A DNA stretch of 64,000 nt from assembly GCA_021234155.1 (NCBI GenBank), contig JAJEKV010000006.1, positions 8,647,003 to 8,711,002 on the forward strand, read 5' to 3'. The DNA comes from Isoetes taiwanensis. Its lineage: Eukaryota; Streptophyta; Lycopodiopsida; Isoetales; Isoetaceae. The translations under genes and the position numbers were made by a program. Numbering within the stretch: position 1 is the first letter of the stretch; each line of letters begins with the position of its first letter. The notes under the pieces are model-generated. The model saw only the letters and a list, made by a program, of their open reading frames with translations, did not search any database and was not told where the DNA came from. Below are positions 45,376 to 58,596 of the stretch, piece by piece.

Positions 45376-45803
45376 GGAGTTAGTTGCCAAAATGCATAAA
45401 ACATTGCGTTGGCTAGTTATATGATCTTACCAGAAATTTTTGGAGAAGGGAAAATGCATTGCTGGAAGATGGGATTTGCAAGTGCTAGCTTATATTAAGC
45501 CCCAACTATAAAAAAACATCGAATAAGAGTAAGCTTAAAAGATCAAAAGAAACAATAGAAATTGCAAATGTGATTTGAAGAGTTGAAGTTGAGTTGTTAG
45601 ATTGATTATGTACCGGAAAGAATGGCTCATGTCATGTTAGCTATCCATTTGTTCTGTAACTCAGTTGTCACTTCGTATATAATTCAATTTGTTATTTTCC
45701 ATTGTTTTTGTTCCACAAACATTTTTTCTGCGCCGCAATCCTTTTTTGCTATAAGTTAGTGTATCAAACATAGATTATATAGAAATTCTAATGCTTTAAG
45801 CAA
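45376..45803 (+). repeat. Direct repeat, right copy (partner at 42976-43453)
   Basis: See the left copy for shared landmarks. This copy lacks the internal 140-bp duplication and has its own small indels. The two are separated by about 1.9 kb. Confidence 0.65.
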
Positions 45804-46132
45804 AGGCTGTGGTTATTGTTGACGTGAGTTATAATTAAAGTCGAGGTTTCAATATTACCACTTGTGAATAGAACTTACATAAAGCAAATGACCATGGCGG
45901 ATAGTGATAGAATTGCACAAGGGGATCTAGCCGAGAGATATAGAGAGAGAGCACGACAGAGAGAGCACGACAGAGAGAAATGAAATGAAATTTATTATTA
46001 CGTCTTCGAGACCGCCAGGCCTATGAGACGTTTACACATCACAATCAAAGTCATAAAACAAATCATCCAGTGCATCCTCTAAAAATAACACACTAGGCTC
46101 CTCTACATCTATCTCCTCCACATTTTTTCTTT

Positions 46133-46918
46133 TCAACCACTCCTCTCTATGCTAAAGAATCTCAACAATACACCCTCCAATACATGAACCTGGGTACCGA
46201 AAAAAATCACTAAGTGAATCAGCACCAATCCCATACTTTGCTCGGAATAGGCATCACAAAGGAGCAAAACATGAGCCTCATCCTCCACTACCCCTGCATC
46301 ACATATTTTACAACATCTACATTCATGTGCAATGTCTGCCCATCTCCCAACCTCTACACCAAGTCGATGTGAGCTTAACCGGATTCTAGCAATTGCTTGC
46401 CTGTGCTTCACTGATATGGGTTCCCTGAGATATTGTGCTTCCTGAAAAGAGGGATTCATGTGAGCCTTATAGTATTCTTTCTTTACAGCTGGCACGTTCC
46501 ATGACTTATTTAGAAAACTCGTCTTAACCCAGCTATCAATATCTTTCTTGTGCATCCCTAACTCATCAATGTTCATCCCCCATTTCACAAGCCACTTAGT
46601 AACATCTGCATACCATCCTTTATTCCTGGTTTCTTCCAGAGCGAGTCTGGGAAAACTGTTGACTGGCATATCATATAAAACCTTGCACACATAGCGTAAC
46701 AGTCTGCAGAGAGCTTCAGCCTCAAGTGACATCATCCCGCACTCTACTAACATCATGTCATAGGGTGTCTGCATTTTAGTACCCAGCTCAGTATGGAAAA
46801 AATTCTTTTGTATCTTTTCCACCTTTTTCCATCTGTCATTAGCAAGTCCAGGCCCCCAAACTTCACATCCATAGAGCACCACAGTCTGCACAAGCACTTT
46901 ATAAAGCATGCGCTTCAT
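46133..46918 (-). pseudogene. LINE ORF2 C-terminal region with zinc motif
   Basis: Continues reverse transcriptase beyond the palm: LYKVLVQTVVLYGCEVWGPG, then WKKVEKIQKNFF. A roughly 200-residue connector follows, and the cysteine/histidine motif CCKICDAGVVEDEAHVLLLC near the end. It aligns in layout with the LINE at 14005-15690, which has LYGCETWGPGLSEKKWKK and CRLCDSGKIEDEAHMVKEC. The start listed is simply where the frame opens; it is separated from the catalytic part by a frameshift near 46920-47030. Confidence 0.85.
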
Positions 46919-47024
46919 TTCAAAATTCCAAATATCAGCACTTACACACTTTCTCTACATGGCATATAATGCCTTTAAGCCAGCATTCACTCTATGTTCA
47001 ACAGCTTGATTCCAGTTAGGGCTC

Positions 47025-47600
47025 TTATCTACAATCAAGCCTAATATATTTATAATTCTCCATAATCTCCACTTGCTTACCCATATAATAGGAATGAACA
47101 TGGTCCGTCTTATTCGCGCCCAAAACCACAGCCTTGGTCTTATCCAGATTCACCTGCATACCCATAGCATCACAAAATCTTGCAAGCACATCTAGATGTG
47201 TTTGCATCCCTTCTATGCTCCGAGAAAGCAGCACCACATCATCAGCATATAATAAAAGCTTTAAAACGTACCCATTCAAAGGTGTACCATCTCCTCCATG
47301 TGCTCGTATCCATCCTTCAAGTTGGTCTATAAATAGACCAAACAAGGTAGGTGACGAAGGACACCCTTGCTTCACCCCCATATTGCTTTCTATCACTTCA
47401 TCACATGATCCTAGAAAAGGAAATGATAATTGTACAAGTACTTTCTTATAAAGTATACTTACAGCATGCCTAAGGCTTGATGGGATACTCAAATCCATCC
47501 TGCGCCACAAATTTCGCCTATCCACCGTGTCAAAAGCTTTACTGAAATCCACAAATGTAGCATACATGGGTTTCTTTTTACCAATAACCGAATCCATCAT
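47025..47600 (-). pseudogene. LINE ORF2, reverse transcriptase core
   Basis: Contains palm motifs in order: FVDFSKAFDTVDR, GVKQGCPSSPTLFGLFID, and the catalytic LLLYADDVVLLS, followed by QVNLDKTKAVVLGAN. These copy LINE RNA into DNA at the nicked target. The core itself looks intact; the break lies beyond it, and a stop near 47610 separates it from the upstream half. Confidence 0.9.
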
Positions 47601-47622
47601 AGTACGAAGAGTAACCAGATGA

Positions 47623-48375
47623 TCAGTGGTGGACTTCTTGACCCGCTTGCCCTACTGCTCTGACATTATGCTCTTCTGTCCAAATGCTGATTTTGCGCTC
47701 AAGTATGGAGGCAAACAATTTCGCATAAAGACTACTAACCATGATGGTACGATAGTTTCTCGGATCAGCCTCATCACCTGATTTATGCAATGGCACAACC
47801 CTATTCACCTGCCAAGACGTGGGAAACCCATCTCTCACTGCCATATTAAACATATCTACCATTTTATTTGCAACTTCTTCTCCAGCCCATTTAAGCGTTT
47901 CGGCCATAAGGCCACAAGCATCTGCATCTTTGCCATTAGCAAGCCTCTTAAGTCCATCCTGTATGTCATTGATAGTAAAAGTAAGCACATCCACATCTGC
48001 TTCTTCTACTATCGTACCCTCAACCCCAGGCACATTGTATAGCTTCCGCACGTGTGCTATCAAAGCATCAACATGCAACCCATCAGCCCTATATTGCGCA
48101 GGTTTAAGTCTCTTCCAAAAATTTTTAGGTTCAGCCAACAACTCTTCCACCATTTCCCTATTCTTATTGTGCAGATATGCCCGCTTCTTGTTTTTAAGCA
48201 TCTGAATGTAAACTTTTCTTTCATGTACTTTATTCACCCCTTGTGCTGCTTTAAATTTTAACCTTTGTTGCTTGCATTCCGCATCAAACCATGCATTGCA
48301 AGGCAACCCCTGTCGCTGGCGATAAGAAATAAAATAATTGTCAGCAGATTGAATCAAAATCGTAGTCATTGCCAA
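47623..48375 (-). pseudogene. LINE ORF2, linker and N-terminal half of reverse transcriptase
   Basis: Shows GLPCNAWFDAECKQQRLKFK, then a basic linker (KNKKRAYLHNKNREMVEELL). Fingers-region motifs follow: LANGKDADACGLMAETLKWA and NRVVPLHKSGDEADPRNYRT with SSLYAKLFASILERKI. The usual second-strand motif PLHKSGD...NYR identifies the clade. It ends at a stop just before the catalytic core frame. Confidence 0.87.
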
Positions 48376-49285
48376 CTCATTTCCTGTACTGTATTAGGCC
48401 AAACAAGGGAGGCAACTTTTTGCGCACACATTTTACTATACTCCTCTGCCTTATCATAGTTTAAGTAAATCCGTTTACCTTTAGTTGAGGCATTCTGTTG
48501 TCTATATTGACACTGCACACTGATTTCTATGGATACAGGCACATGATCAGAGTTCTCATTTTCATCTCCAATTGTCAAACTAACAATATGTTTAGCAAAA
48601 GACGGTTTAGCAATGATGTAATCTAAGACACTTGCATTTTTACAAGTTCGTTTTCCAGAACCTGGATATCTAGCTGTACCATTTAAAATCACCATTTCAA
48701 AACCACCACACAGATGCAAGACATGACGCCCTTGTGGAGTTGGCCATTTCACACTGTCATCTGAAATCCTATTCCACCCTAGTATCTCCAGTTCGTCATT
48801 ATCTAACATCTCTAACCATTCCGGACTCACCAAAGCTGCTTGATGGTTTCCAGTACGACCATTAAAGTCACCCATCAGCAAAATCTCACCCAGTAGACTT
48901 AATGTCAAAATATCATGTTCCAAATAGAAAAATGGATCATCTTTATCTATATTCTCGTTGTTATAAACAGGAGAATCTCTTGGCGGATAATAACAACCTG
49001 CCACATATATCTTACCATTCTTGCCTGGTACCTCAATCCAAATATATTGTGCGGATGCTTTATGCTTTAACACCGATATAGTCTGCACTAGCATAACAAG
49101 CGATGCCCCCAGAACCTTTAAGATTTCATCCTTTCTTATTCCAAACGGAATGCAACAGAGTGAAGCCTGCAATACTTGGAAGACCCCTCATGTTCACAAG
49201 TTTCCAAAAAGAAAATTATATCTACATCAGCTAAAAAATCTACCATGGTACATACCTTGCTATGTTTCAATGTGTTGATGTTCCA
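48366..49285 (-). pseudogene. LINE ORF2, AP-type endonuclease
   Basis: The first part, near 49285-49160, reads VCWNINTLKHSK and IIFFLETCEHEG (metal-binding N and E residues of APE-like nucleases). After a frameshift the frame 49172-48366 carries CYYPPRDSP, LLMGDFNGRTG, ASVLDYIIAK and NSDHVPVSIE, the remaining catalytic boxes (D, N and the final SDH). It nicks target DNA for target-primed reverse transcription. Broken by at least one frameshift and a stop. Confidence 0.87.
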
Positions 49286-49312
49286 GCATACTATCCCGGC
49301 GGTCGATATTTC

Positions 49313-49693
49313 CTATGCCCCATCTATTACCACTCTTCCACCTCTCCAATACGCATGTTTCCCTGCTACCCTAGCTTCCTTCATTCTCAAAATGTCACTT
49401 TTCCGCTGCTCAAATTGAGTTTTAGTAAGATCATCATTGATCCAGATGCGTTGGCATGACCGCTTCTGCATGACCCGTGCTTTAACCTCTTTACTTGCAC
49501 ACTTCACTAAAATATTACGTGTTCCTTCACCTTTCTTTCCAATCCGATATGCCTCCAAAACATCCACTTGCACCTGCATATTCTCTGCTATAAAATTTTG
49601 CACGGTATCAATGGTATTCTCGTTTTCTTCCTCTGGCAATCCTGCAATTCTGAAGTTGTTCGCTTTAATCTCCCTCTCATGCATATCACTCAA
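49313..49693 (-). pseudogene. LINE ORF1, RNA-binding domain
   Basis: Resembles the RRM-type core of L1 ORF1 proteins: FRIAGLPEEENENTIDTVQN, EAYRIGKKGEGTRNILVKCA and IWINDDLTKTQFEQRKSDIL. The N-terminal coiled coil expected in a full ORF1 is missing; the related frame at 51447-52022 has it. It would coat LINE RNA in the retrotransposition particle. Confidence 0.8.
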
Positions 49694-49853
49694 ATATGTA
49701 GCATAATAACAGGGGGTTTTCTTTGTGTTTTTGTACGCTTTTCACTAAGATTTCATATGATTTCGTGATGTATTCAAATGGATGTACTAATGCGTACATC
49801 TAGAGTGCACCATTTCTGAGCCATTGATTTTAGTCTTTTTTTTTTTCAATGGT

Positions 49854-50024
49854 CAACAACCAATGGCTCACAACAAAAGCCCTTTTTTTGTGCGTGTGGT
49901 ACATAATCGTCAACAACAAATGGCTCACAACAAAAGCCCTTTTTTTGTGCGTGTGGTGCATAATGATCAACAACCAATGGCTCACAACAAAAGCCCTCTT
50001 TTTGTGTGTGTGGTGCATAATGGG
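49854..50024. repeat. Three tandem 57-bp units
   Basis: The phrases CAATGGCTCACAACAAAAGC and TTTGTGCGTGTGGTxCATAA repeat at 57-base spacing (starts about 49854, 49911, 49968). Because the unit is a multiple of three, several frames stay open on both strands, giving 19-residue peptide repeats. No start context or gene structure supports translation. Confidence 0.8.
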
Positions 50025-50636
50025 CACATGAAGGGCTTGAAGGGCGCATGTAGTGCAGTTTCCCCGCTGGCAACACATTTCTTATTATAACTTTTGATCC
50101 AGGCTCTCGCTTTGAGATGATTTTTATTATTGGAAAGCTCTCTCCGAGATCTTTTTGATAGTGTATGATATGGATATGTTTAAGTTATCTATGCTAAAAC
50201 AGCAATTTTTTCGGCCGGGTTTGGTAGGCTTTCACATCCTACCGGTGATTAATCTGAGGATTATTGGATATTGTTTTATGGCTTATTCTGAATGAAGCTT
50301 GCAAAAAATTACCATGCATTTTTAGATTTTGAGGCAGTTATTAAGCAAATTCCAAGGCTTCTAGATCCTTGTGCTAACAAGCAGAAAAGTTTCCCACTTT
50401 GGTTTCTCACCACAAGAATCCATGGAGGCCAAAGGTCTTTGTTAAATTCCAGTTGAAAAATGTTTGTGTATGGGTGTTGCAAACTTTATGACTTTCAGAA
50501 TAATGGGATCAATCTGCTCTATCTTTATGGTAACTTTTACTTATGTTCTATTTGTTTTATTGTGATGAAATTCAAAAGCTACAAGTCAAATGAATTCTAG
50601 TTTTTTTCTGGTTTGAATTCTAAAATTCTTGTCACA

Positions 50637-51235
50637 CCCAGGGGGGGAGGGGTGACGTTCCTAAGGCCCCGAAGGGGCCAAAAAATTTTTTTTGCAACAC
50701 AAACCATTAACATCCAATATATAAGAATTAAATCCCCCAACACATAACAACCATTGACATTAACAACCAACACATAACTACCATTGACATTAATTAACAC
50801 AACCATTGGGTCCAACACATTTAAATTAAAATCCCCCTTAAACCCCCTTTGGTTTGGGTGCATATTCACACGGGGGGTGACGTAGGGCAGCGAGAGCCCT
50901 CATAATTGTATTTTGCACGTACAAAAGCAACATCATATAGTATTCCGCTTGAAATCTTATAGTATTTTGCGAATCTTGTTATACAGTATAGCAAATTTTG
51001 TACTTGCATACCCCACAAACGAGGAACTTTACGTACGGTGTAGATTAAGGAATAAGGGGTGAATATGCCTATCCAACAGCTCTCGTTGCCCGGAGTCACC
51101 CCCCGTGTGAATATGCACCCAAACCAGAGGGGGTTTAAGGGGGATTTTAATTTAAATGTGTTGGACCCAATGGTTGTGTTAATTAATGTCAATGGTAGTT
51201 ATGTCTTGGTTGTTAATGTCAATGGTTGTTATGAA
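50637..51235. mobile_element. Foldback element, family 1 copy B
   Basis: Arms at about 50744-50904 and 51071-51232 are nearly perfect reverse complements, containing CCCTTTGGTTTGGGTGCATA, the GGGGGGTGAC core and AACAACCATTGACATTAA. Extra sequence on the left (50637-50743) carries CCCCGAAGGGGCC. The spacer includes the reverse complement of TTTGTGGGGTATGCAA and TATACTGTATAACAAGATTC. Arms and spacer match 19227-20005, with the spacer in opposite orientation, so the family has moved. No coding capacity. Confidence 0.75.
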
Positions 51236-51269
51236 ATTTTCTACATCTCTGTCATGAAATTTTTTACTT

Positions 51270-52110
51270 CAAGTTGAGAAGATTAGATCAAAGTCATCTA
51301 TGTCTGGTAAAGCATACAAATCATGCTCTTTCGTTTCCACAAAACAAATCACATCTATTCTCTAATATTTTTTGCATACTCAGAATCTTATCTACTATTA
51401 ACCTGTTTATATTCCACACCATGATTCTGAGACCTCCCTCAAATCCCTATTCAATTACGGCCTTCCCTTTGACCCACTTCACCTTCTTATTGTCGTTTTT
51501 GGCTTCCTTAAATTTCGCCATCTCTTGTTTCTTCTCAAGAAGCTGTTCTTTGGTTAAATCATCGTTTACCCATATAAACTTACCCTTCAATGTATGCCGC
51601 TGCTTGAGAACCTGGAATCGATCTTCCCTATTGTGGAATTTCACCAAAACATGTCTTGTTCCATGCTCCTTTTTTCCAATGCGGAACGCATCTGCCACGC
51701 ATGAACCTGTCACTTGCATTTCTTCTATAAAGAATTTTGAGACCACCTCCTTTGTTTCTTCATTCTCTTGTTCCGGTAAACCGACTATTCGAAGATTCAA
51801 GGCTCGCTGTGTTCTCTCCTGTGTCTCCACATATTCTTCAAAGGCATTTCTCAAATCTGCAACTTCATTTGACTTTTCATCTTCCTCAGATGTTTCCTGC
51901 AATTCCTTGATCTCCGACTTAACAAGATCCATCTCTGACTTGATTTCCTGAAAGCTTGTTCTCAGAACTTCATTCTCTGCCCTTAGGTTTCGAATTTCAT
52001 GCATCAATTTATCTTCCCTCAAGGCCGATTCCCCTCGCCTAAACGCTAGTCAACTCCTTTGCCGATTCTGCTCTGGAAGCGGTCGATTCCCTCCAAATCG
52101 TGGCCAAAGA
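51270..52110 (-). mobile_element. LINE fragment: ORF1 and start of endonuclease
   Basis: Frame 51447-52022 is a LINE ORF1. A coiled coil (LRAENEVLRTSFQEIKSEMD, then EIKELQETSEEDEKSNEV) is followed by an RRM-like core (LNLRIVGLPEQENEETKEVV; AFRIGKKEHGTRHVLVKF; KFIWVNDDLTKEQLLEKKQE). Just beyond the stop, MVWNINRLIVDKIL and a shifted DLxCFVETKEHDLY mark the beginning of the endonuclease before similarity ends near 51270. It is a relative of the LINE at 45977-49706, not the same copy. ORF1 itself is intact over about 190 codons. Confidence 0.82.
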
Positions 52111-52242
52111 GATTTCATCCGATTGATCTTGATGCTCGAGAGGTTTCCTCATCCGGTTCAGACTTATGTGTCCCTCTTAGATGTGTTTTTGGTCCCTTTG
52201 TAATAGCCATGGTAATGCCATTGTGAAAAAAATTACCATACC

Positions 52243-53829
<1,587 letters not shown>

Positions 53830-53840
53830 TTGTTAAGCCA

Positions 53841-53861
53841 CGAGAGATATATTATCTCTCG
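53841..53861. other. Perfect 9-bp stem hairpin
   Basis: CGAGAGATA, a 3-base loop, then TATCTCTCG. It lies 80 bases before the AG microsatellite at the start of the Helitron coding region. It may be part of the element's non-coding end or chance. Confidence 0.5.
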
Positions 53862-53935
53862 GCATCTCTCATGCTATACGGCATCTTATCTCAACAGACA
53901 GCACGGAGATAAAAAAATTTTGGAGCATATCTCTC

Positions 53936-54556
<621 letters not shown>

Positions 54557-54576
54557 CTTAGCAAGGAAAATTTAGA

Positions 54577-55553
54577 ATGAGTGATATGGCTAGAGAGCAT
54601 TCAGGACGATCTCATTATATACCTATACTGCAGAGAGATGCAACAACATCAAGCCAAATACAAGTTCAAGCAAATGGTACAGAAGGTGAGGTAGTACCAA
54701 GAGTTTTTGCACATTGGCAAGCTCGTGCACGACACATGAACTTGGCTATACATCGAAGTTATGTGATGTGCTCATGGAGTAGGAGGTGCACGTATTGTCA
54801 AATTCCTTTGCTCAACGTCGAGCAAGATGGATATTGTTGCAATAAAGGAAAATGGTTGTTGCCATCTTTACCCCCCTTGCCTATGGCACTATACAACTTG
54901 TACAACATGCAAGAGTTTGCTGAAATAGCGAGAAAAGTAAACAAATTATTCTGCTTTAGTGTGCTTGGAGTAAGTGGCGGATTCATAAATTTTGATTTTC
55001 CTTCGTCGGTAACTATTACAGGACGAACATATCATCGACTACGGCCCACAACTAAAACAGGACATCCAATACATTGGTATATCTATGATGAATCCGAACG
55101 ATATACAGAAGCCCGAAACCAGAGAGTTCCATTTCAAGGGATTGGAATCATCGGTTCAATTCTTAATCAAATTAATCCACTTATTCAAAACCTTCGAACA
55201 ACGGGAAGCATGCGCATTTACCATCAGCATACATTACCATCCAAGGAGTGGTTGCAAGCAATGAAATTGCAGCCATTGCATATGTCAATAACACGGCTGA
55301 TGTTGCTCCTCGGATCGCTGGGTTTTGGATTCGTAATGAAGGGGAGCCAACCTTCATAAACATTCTCGACCCTATATATGAACCACTGCAATATCCGCTT
55401 TTTTTTTTTCCGCATGGCACAATTGGTTGGGGGCTTGGAAATGAACATGGTCTTATGCAATTGCAATGGTATAGGACTAGATTATTGCGTGAAGAACGAT
55501 TAGTTCAGTCGTCTGTGTGGAGAGTACTTAGTCGATATGTATTCGAGAATTGA
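54577..55553 (+). pseudogene. Helitron N-terminal zinc and Helitron-like N domain
   Basis: The frame opens at ATG 54577. A zinc-type cluster CTYCQIPLLNVEQDGYCCNK is followed by FCFSVLGVSGGFIN and TGRTYHRLRPTTKTGHPIHW, then NQRVPFQGIGIIGSILNQIN. After a frameshift near 55240, the frame 55248-55553 gives DPIYEPLQYPLFFFPHGTIG and VWRVLSRYV, the conserved LxYPLLFPxG segment. These regions precede Rep in plant Helitrons. Confidence 0.82.
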
Positions 55554-56607
55554 AGATGCTCGATTAAACTATTTTAGAACACCTACCTTTCGCAATAGAA
55601 GGGTGCAATGTGATGAGGATTATTCGGAGAGAGAGAATGATGACCAGAAAGACATAGTCTTGCCCTCCTCATTCTTGGGGTGTCAAAGGTGGTGCTCCAT
55701 GCAAGTGGCTGATGCATTGGCCCTATCTAGAGCAAAAGGTCGTCCAACATTGTTTGTCACTATGACCACAAATACAGATTGGCCAGAAATACGAGCGACA
55801 CTTAGGCCTGGGCAAAATGCATCTGATGTTCCTATGGTTGTCGTCCGGTGCTTTCATGGAAGGCTACATCGCTTAAAAGAATTTCTTCATAAATTCTTTC
55901 AACATATATCATATATGATAACTGTCATAGAATTTCAAAAACGTGGATTGCCACATGCACACCTCGTTTTGCGTACTGAACCCGATATACCAATTGAATG
56001 CATCGATGACATCATTTCTGCTGAACTGCCTATAGATCCAGTCCTTCGAGCGAAGGTTCAAAAATTCATGATACATAGACATACACATAGGTGCTCTTCA
56101 AACAACACTCCCTGTTGTTATAAGTACCCAAAGGATGTCAATCCAATGACGCATCTTGATTCAAAAGATTACGTGCAGTACAGAAGGAGGAGTATAGATG
56201 ATGCATGGGTGGTACCATATAATGTTTTTCTCCTTCACGAATTAGATTGTCACATTATGGTGGACATTGCATCCACAGTCCATGTATTCTCCTACCTTTA
56301 TAGTTACATTTATAAGGGATTCGACAATGCCAATTTTCGTGTAACCCAAGATAGACATCCGATTCCCGTGCCATCATCATTAAGCAATCACCATGAAGAG
56401 GCTAGAGAACCTTCATCGAGCATCAATGATCAAAGAGGCAGTACTACAGGGCAAGCTCCTAGATGTCTTCCTAGGAATGAAATAAACGATTACTTGAGGG
56501 CACGTTATTTATCAGCAATGGAGGCTGCATGGCGAGTGATGTCATATGATATAACGAATAAATCTCCTGTCGATGCTTACCCCTGCATCTGCCACACCTG
56601 GACATGA
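55537..56607 (+). pseudogene. Helitron Rep (HUH nuclease) region
   Basis: Begins MYSRIEDARLNYFRT. LPSSFLGCQRWCSMQVADAL and PTLFVTMTTNTDWPEI are the Rep entry motifs. The metal-binding HUH motif is QKRGLPHAHLVL. The tyrosine motif reads YLYSYIYKG, retaining both tyrosines but with Ser where plant Helitrons usually have Lys. RYLSAMEAAWRVM follows. Rep nicks and joins DNA strands in rolling-circle transposition. The frame shifts out near 56590, before a short piece containing SLLDWYFLRP. Confidence 0.87.
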
Positions 56608-56765
56608 AGTCGTTGCTAGATTGGTATTTCTTACGTCCCGTGGCACCCGAGTTCGATGCTTTCACGTACATTCAGTATCATGAACAATATACATTGATCA
56701 CGTACAATCCATCGTTAGCGATCGAACCTGGAACTTATATAGAACAAGAGTGAGAGGGTTTCACG

Positions 56766-57191
56766 ATGAACATAGTGAGAAAAAGAGTAAGGCAACCAAT
56801 AATATGTAGGATACGATTAGTACTACCTCGAGTTGGAGAGGCATTCTATCTTAGACAAATCCTATTGCACCACTTTGCAAGAACGTGGGATGAGTTGAAA
56901 GTCATTAATGAACAACACTACGAAACGTACCAACAAGCCGCAAAGGTAGAGGGGTTACTCGCGGCACGCAATGAAGCATCCTTAGTTATGGAAGAAGCGA
57001 TTTCTTTATCGTTAAATCCTACACAACTCCGATTTCTTTTTGCTATGTTGTTACTCGACCAAGGTCCAGCAATTGAGTTGTGGACTAGGTTTCGAATACC
57101 AATGAGTATCGATCTACTCGATGAATGTCCAAATAATGAGAGAACCGCCTTCAATGAAACACTTCATCTAATCAATAATATTTTGACATAA
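56766..57191 (+). pseudogene. Helitron linker between Rep and helicase
   Basis: Contains LPRVGEAFYLRQILLHHF (the conserved GExFYLRxLL box), YETYQQAAKVEGLLAA, then LNPTQLRFLFAMLLLDQG and AIELWTRF, in the order seen in plant Helitron proteins. It stops 15 bases before the helicase frame opens. Confidence 0.8.
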
Positions 57192-57206
57192 CATAGTACC
57201 AATATC

Positions 57207-58596
57207 ATGGCATTCGGGCTTCAATTGCAACCCCATCTTGGAAGAGAAGTCATGCATGAGTTGCAAAAATTTTCCGACCACGAAACATATCTAAACATTG
57301 CGATGCAAATGGCAAGTATAATGAGTAATGACCAGAGGCAGATATACAGTTTCGTTTGTGGATGGTTGGAATTACCACAAAGCAACCAACCTATTTTTAT
57401 CGATGGAAAAGCAGGCAGAGGGAAAACATTCCTTCTGAATTGCATATGCCTGTCTATACGAGGCAATCGATGCCTGTCTATCGTGGAAGAAAACAATGCA
57501 GGACTTTGCTCGATGATAGAACATAATTCTGGAGCACCAGATATGCTCATTGCAGCTAAGATTATCATCTGGGATGAGTTTCCAATGGTAAACAAAGCTG
57601 TTATAGAAAGTGTTGATTATCTATTGCAACGATTGTGCAGGAACAATCTTCCATTTGGAGGCAAGCATTTTATTGGTGCTGGAGACTTTAGACAGGTTGC
57701 TCCTGTTGTAAAAGGAGGGGGGAGAATTGCAGCCTACAATGCATCCATAAAGACATCGCCGCTATGGCAAAGTTTTCATGTATTGAGGTTAGAAGAACCG
57801 ATACGCAACACAGAGGACCCCGTGTTAATGCACTTTGTCGATCGCATAGGAGAGGATTGGGAGCAATCTTCAGTTTCACTAGATATGTTCGATATAACTA
57901 CTGATGTAGCAGATGCGATTGAATTTTTGTATCCTTCCAACCTCCTTCAGGATCCAATAACATGCAAGAAACACAACTTCTTATCGTCGATCAATAAGAG
58001 TGTTGACAAATTCAATGATCGCATTCCTAGTAGAGTTCCTAATTATGACAAATCATATTATAGCCATGATCACGTCACCGAGCAAGAGGAAATTATACAC
58101 GACTATCCATATGCAACATTAGATTTTCTTAATAACTTTACACGTTCTGGGATACCCAACCACGAACTCAAGCTTAAGGTAGGGGCTATGAAACGACTAG
58201 ATATGGAAAAAGGTCTTGTGAAAAATGCGAGGGTTATGGTTGTATCGATGCACGAAAAGTTTGTAATGGTGAAGGTACTAGATGAAGCATCCGAAGATGG
58301 CGCATGTACATACCCGATTTCTAGAACTGACTTCTTATCAACCAGAGAACTGGCCTTGGACCATTCATAGGCGGCAATTACCTCTTCGGTTGTCTTACTC
58401 GACCACCTTCAATAGTTGTCAAGGACTAACATTGGATCGCGTCGTCATCGACTTGCGTACTGAAGTATTTGCACATGGCCAGTTGTACACGGCACTTACT
58501 CGCATGCAAAAGAGACAGGACGTGCTGATTCTCCTCTCACCAGAGAACACGACAAGATGCACGAGGAATATCGTCTATAAAGAACTACTTTTATGA
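57207..58596 (+). pseudogene. Helitron PIF1-family helicase region
   Basis: Walker A FIDGKAGRGKTFLLN, Walker B IIIWDEFPMV and FIGAGDFRQVAPVV are intact, followed by VLRLEEPIRN and AFNDR-like DKFNDRIPSRVPNYDKS. After a frameshift near 58340 the frame 58282-58596 supplies the C-terminal motifs: TIHRRQLPLRLSYSTTFNSC with QGLTLDRVVIDLR, and HGQLYTALTRMQKRQDVLIL. The usual TINKSQGQT motif reads TFNSCQGLT. It unwinds DNA during rolling-circle transposition. Confidence 0.88.

Larger units (their letters stand above)
45977..49706 (-). mobile_element. Nearly full-length LINE (L1-type layout) with hairpin 3' end and ATTTC tail
   Basis: From 49706 downward the order is ORF1 (RNA-binding), endonuclease, reverse transcriptase and C-terminal zinc region, the L1-type plan. 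The 3' end has hairpin AGGCC-TGGC-GGTCT (46009-46022), then CGAAGACGTAATAATAAA and an ATTTC-unit tail at 45977-45992. Flanking bases 45940-45976 contain a doubled GAGAGAGCACGACA. ORF1 lacks its N-terminal coiled coil, so the copy is slightly 5'-truncated. At least four frame changes or stops interrupt the second protein, so it is inactive. Confidence 0.9.

Noticed and set aside
49824-50090. Small secreted or repeat protein from the 57-bp units
   Set aside because: Both strands are open because the period is a multiple of three; no start context, splice sites or homologous motif.
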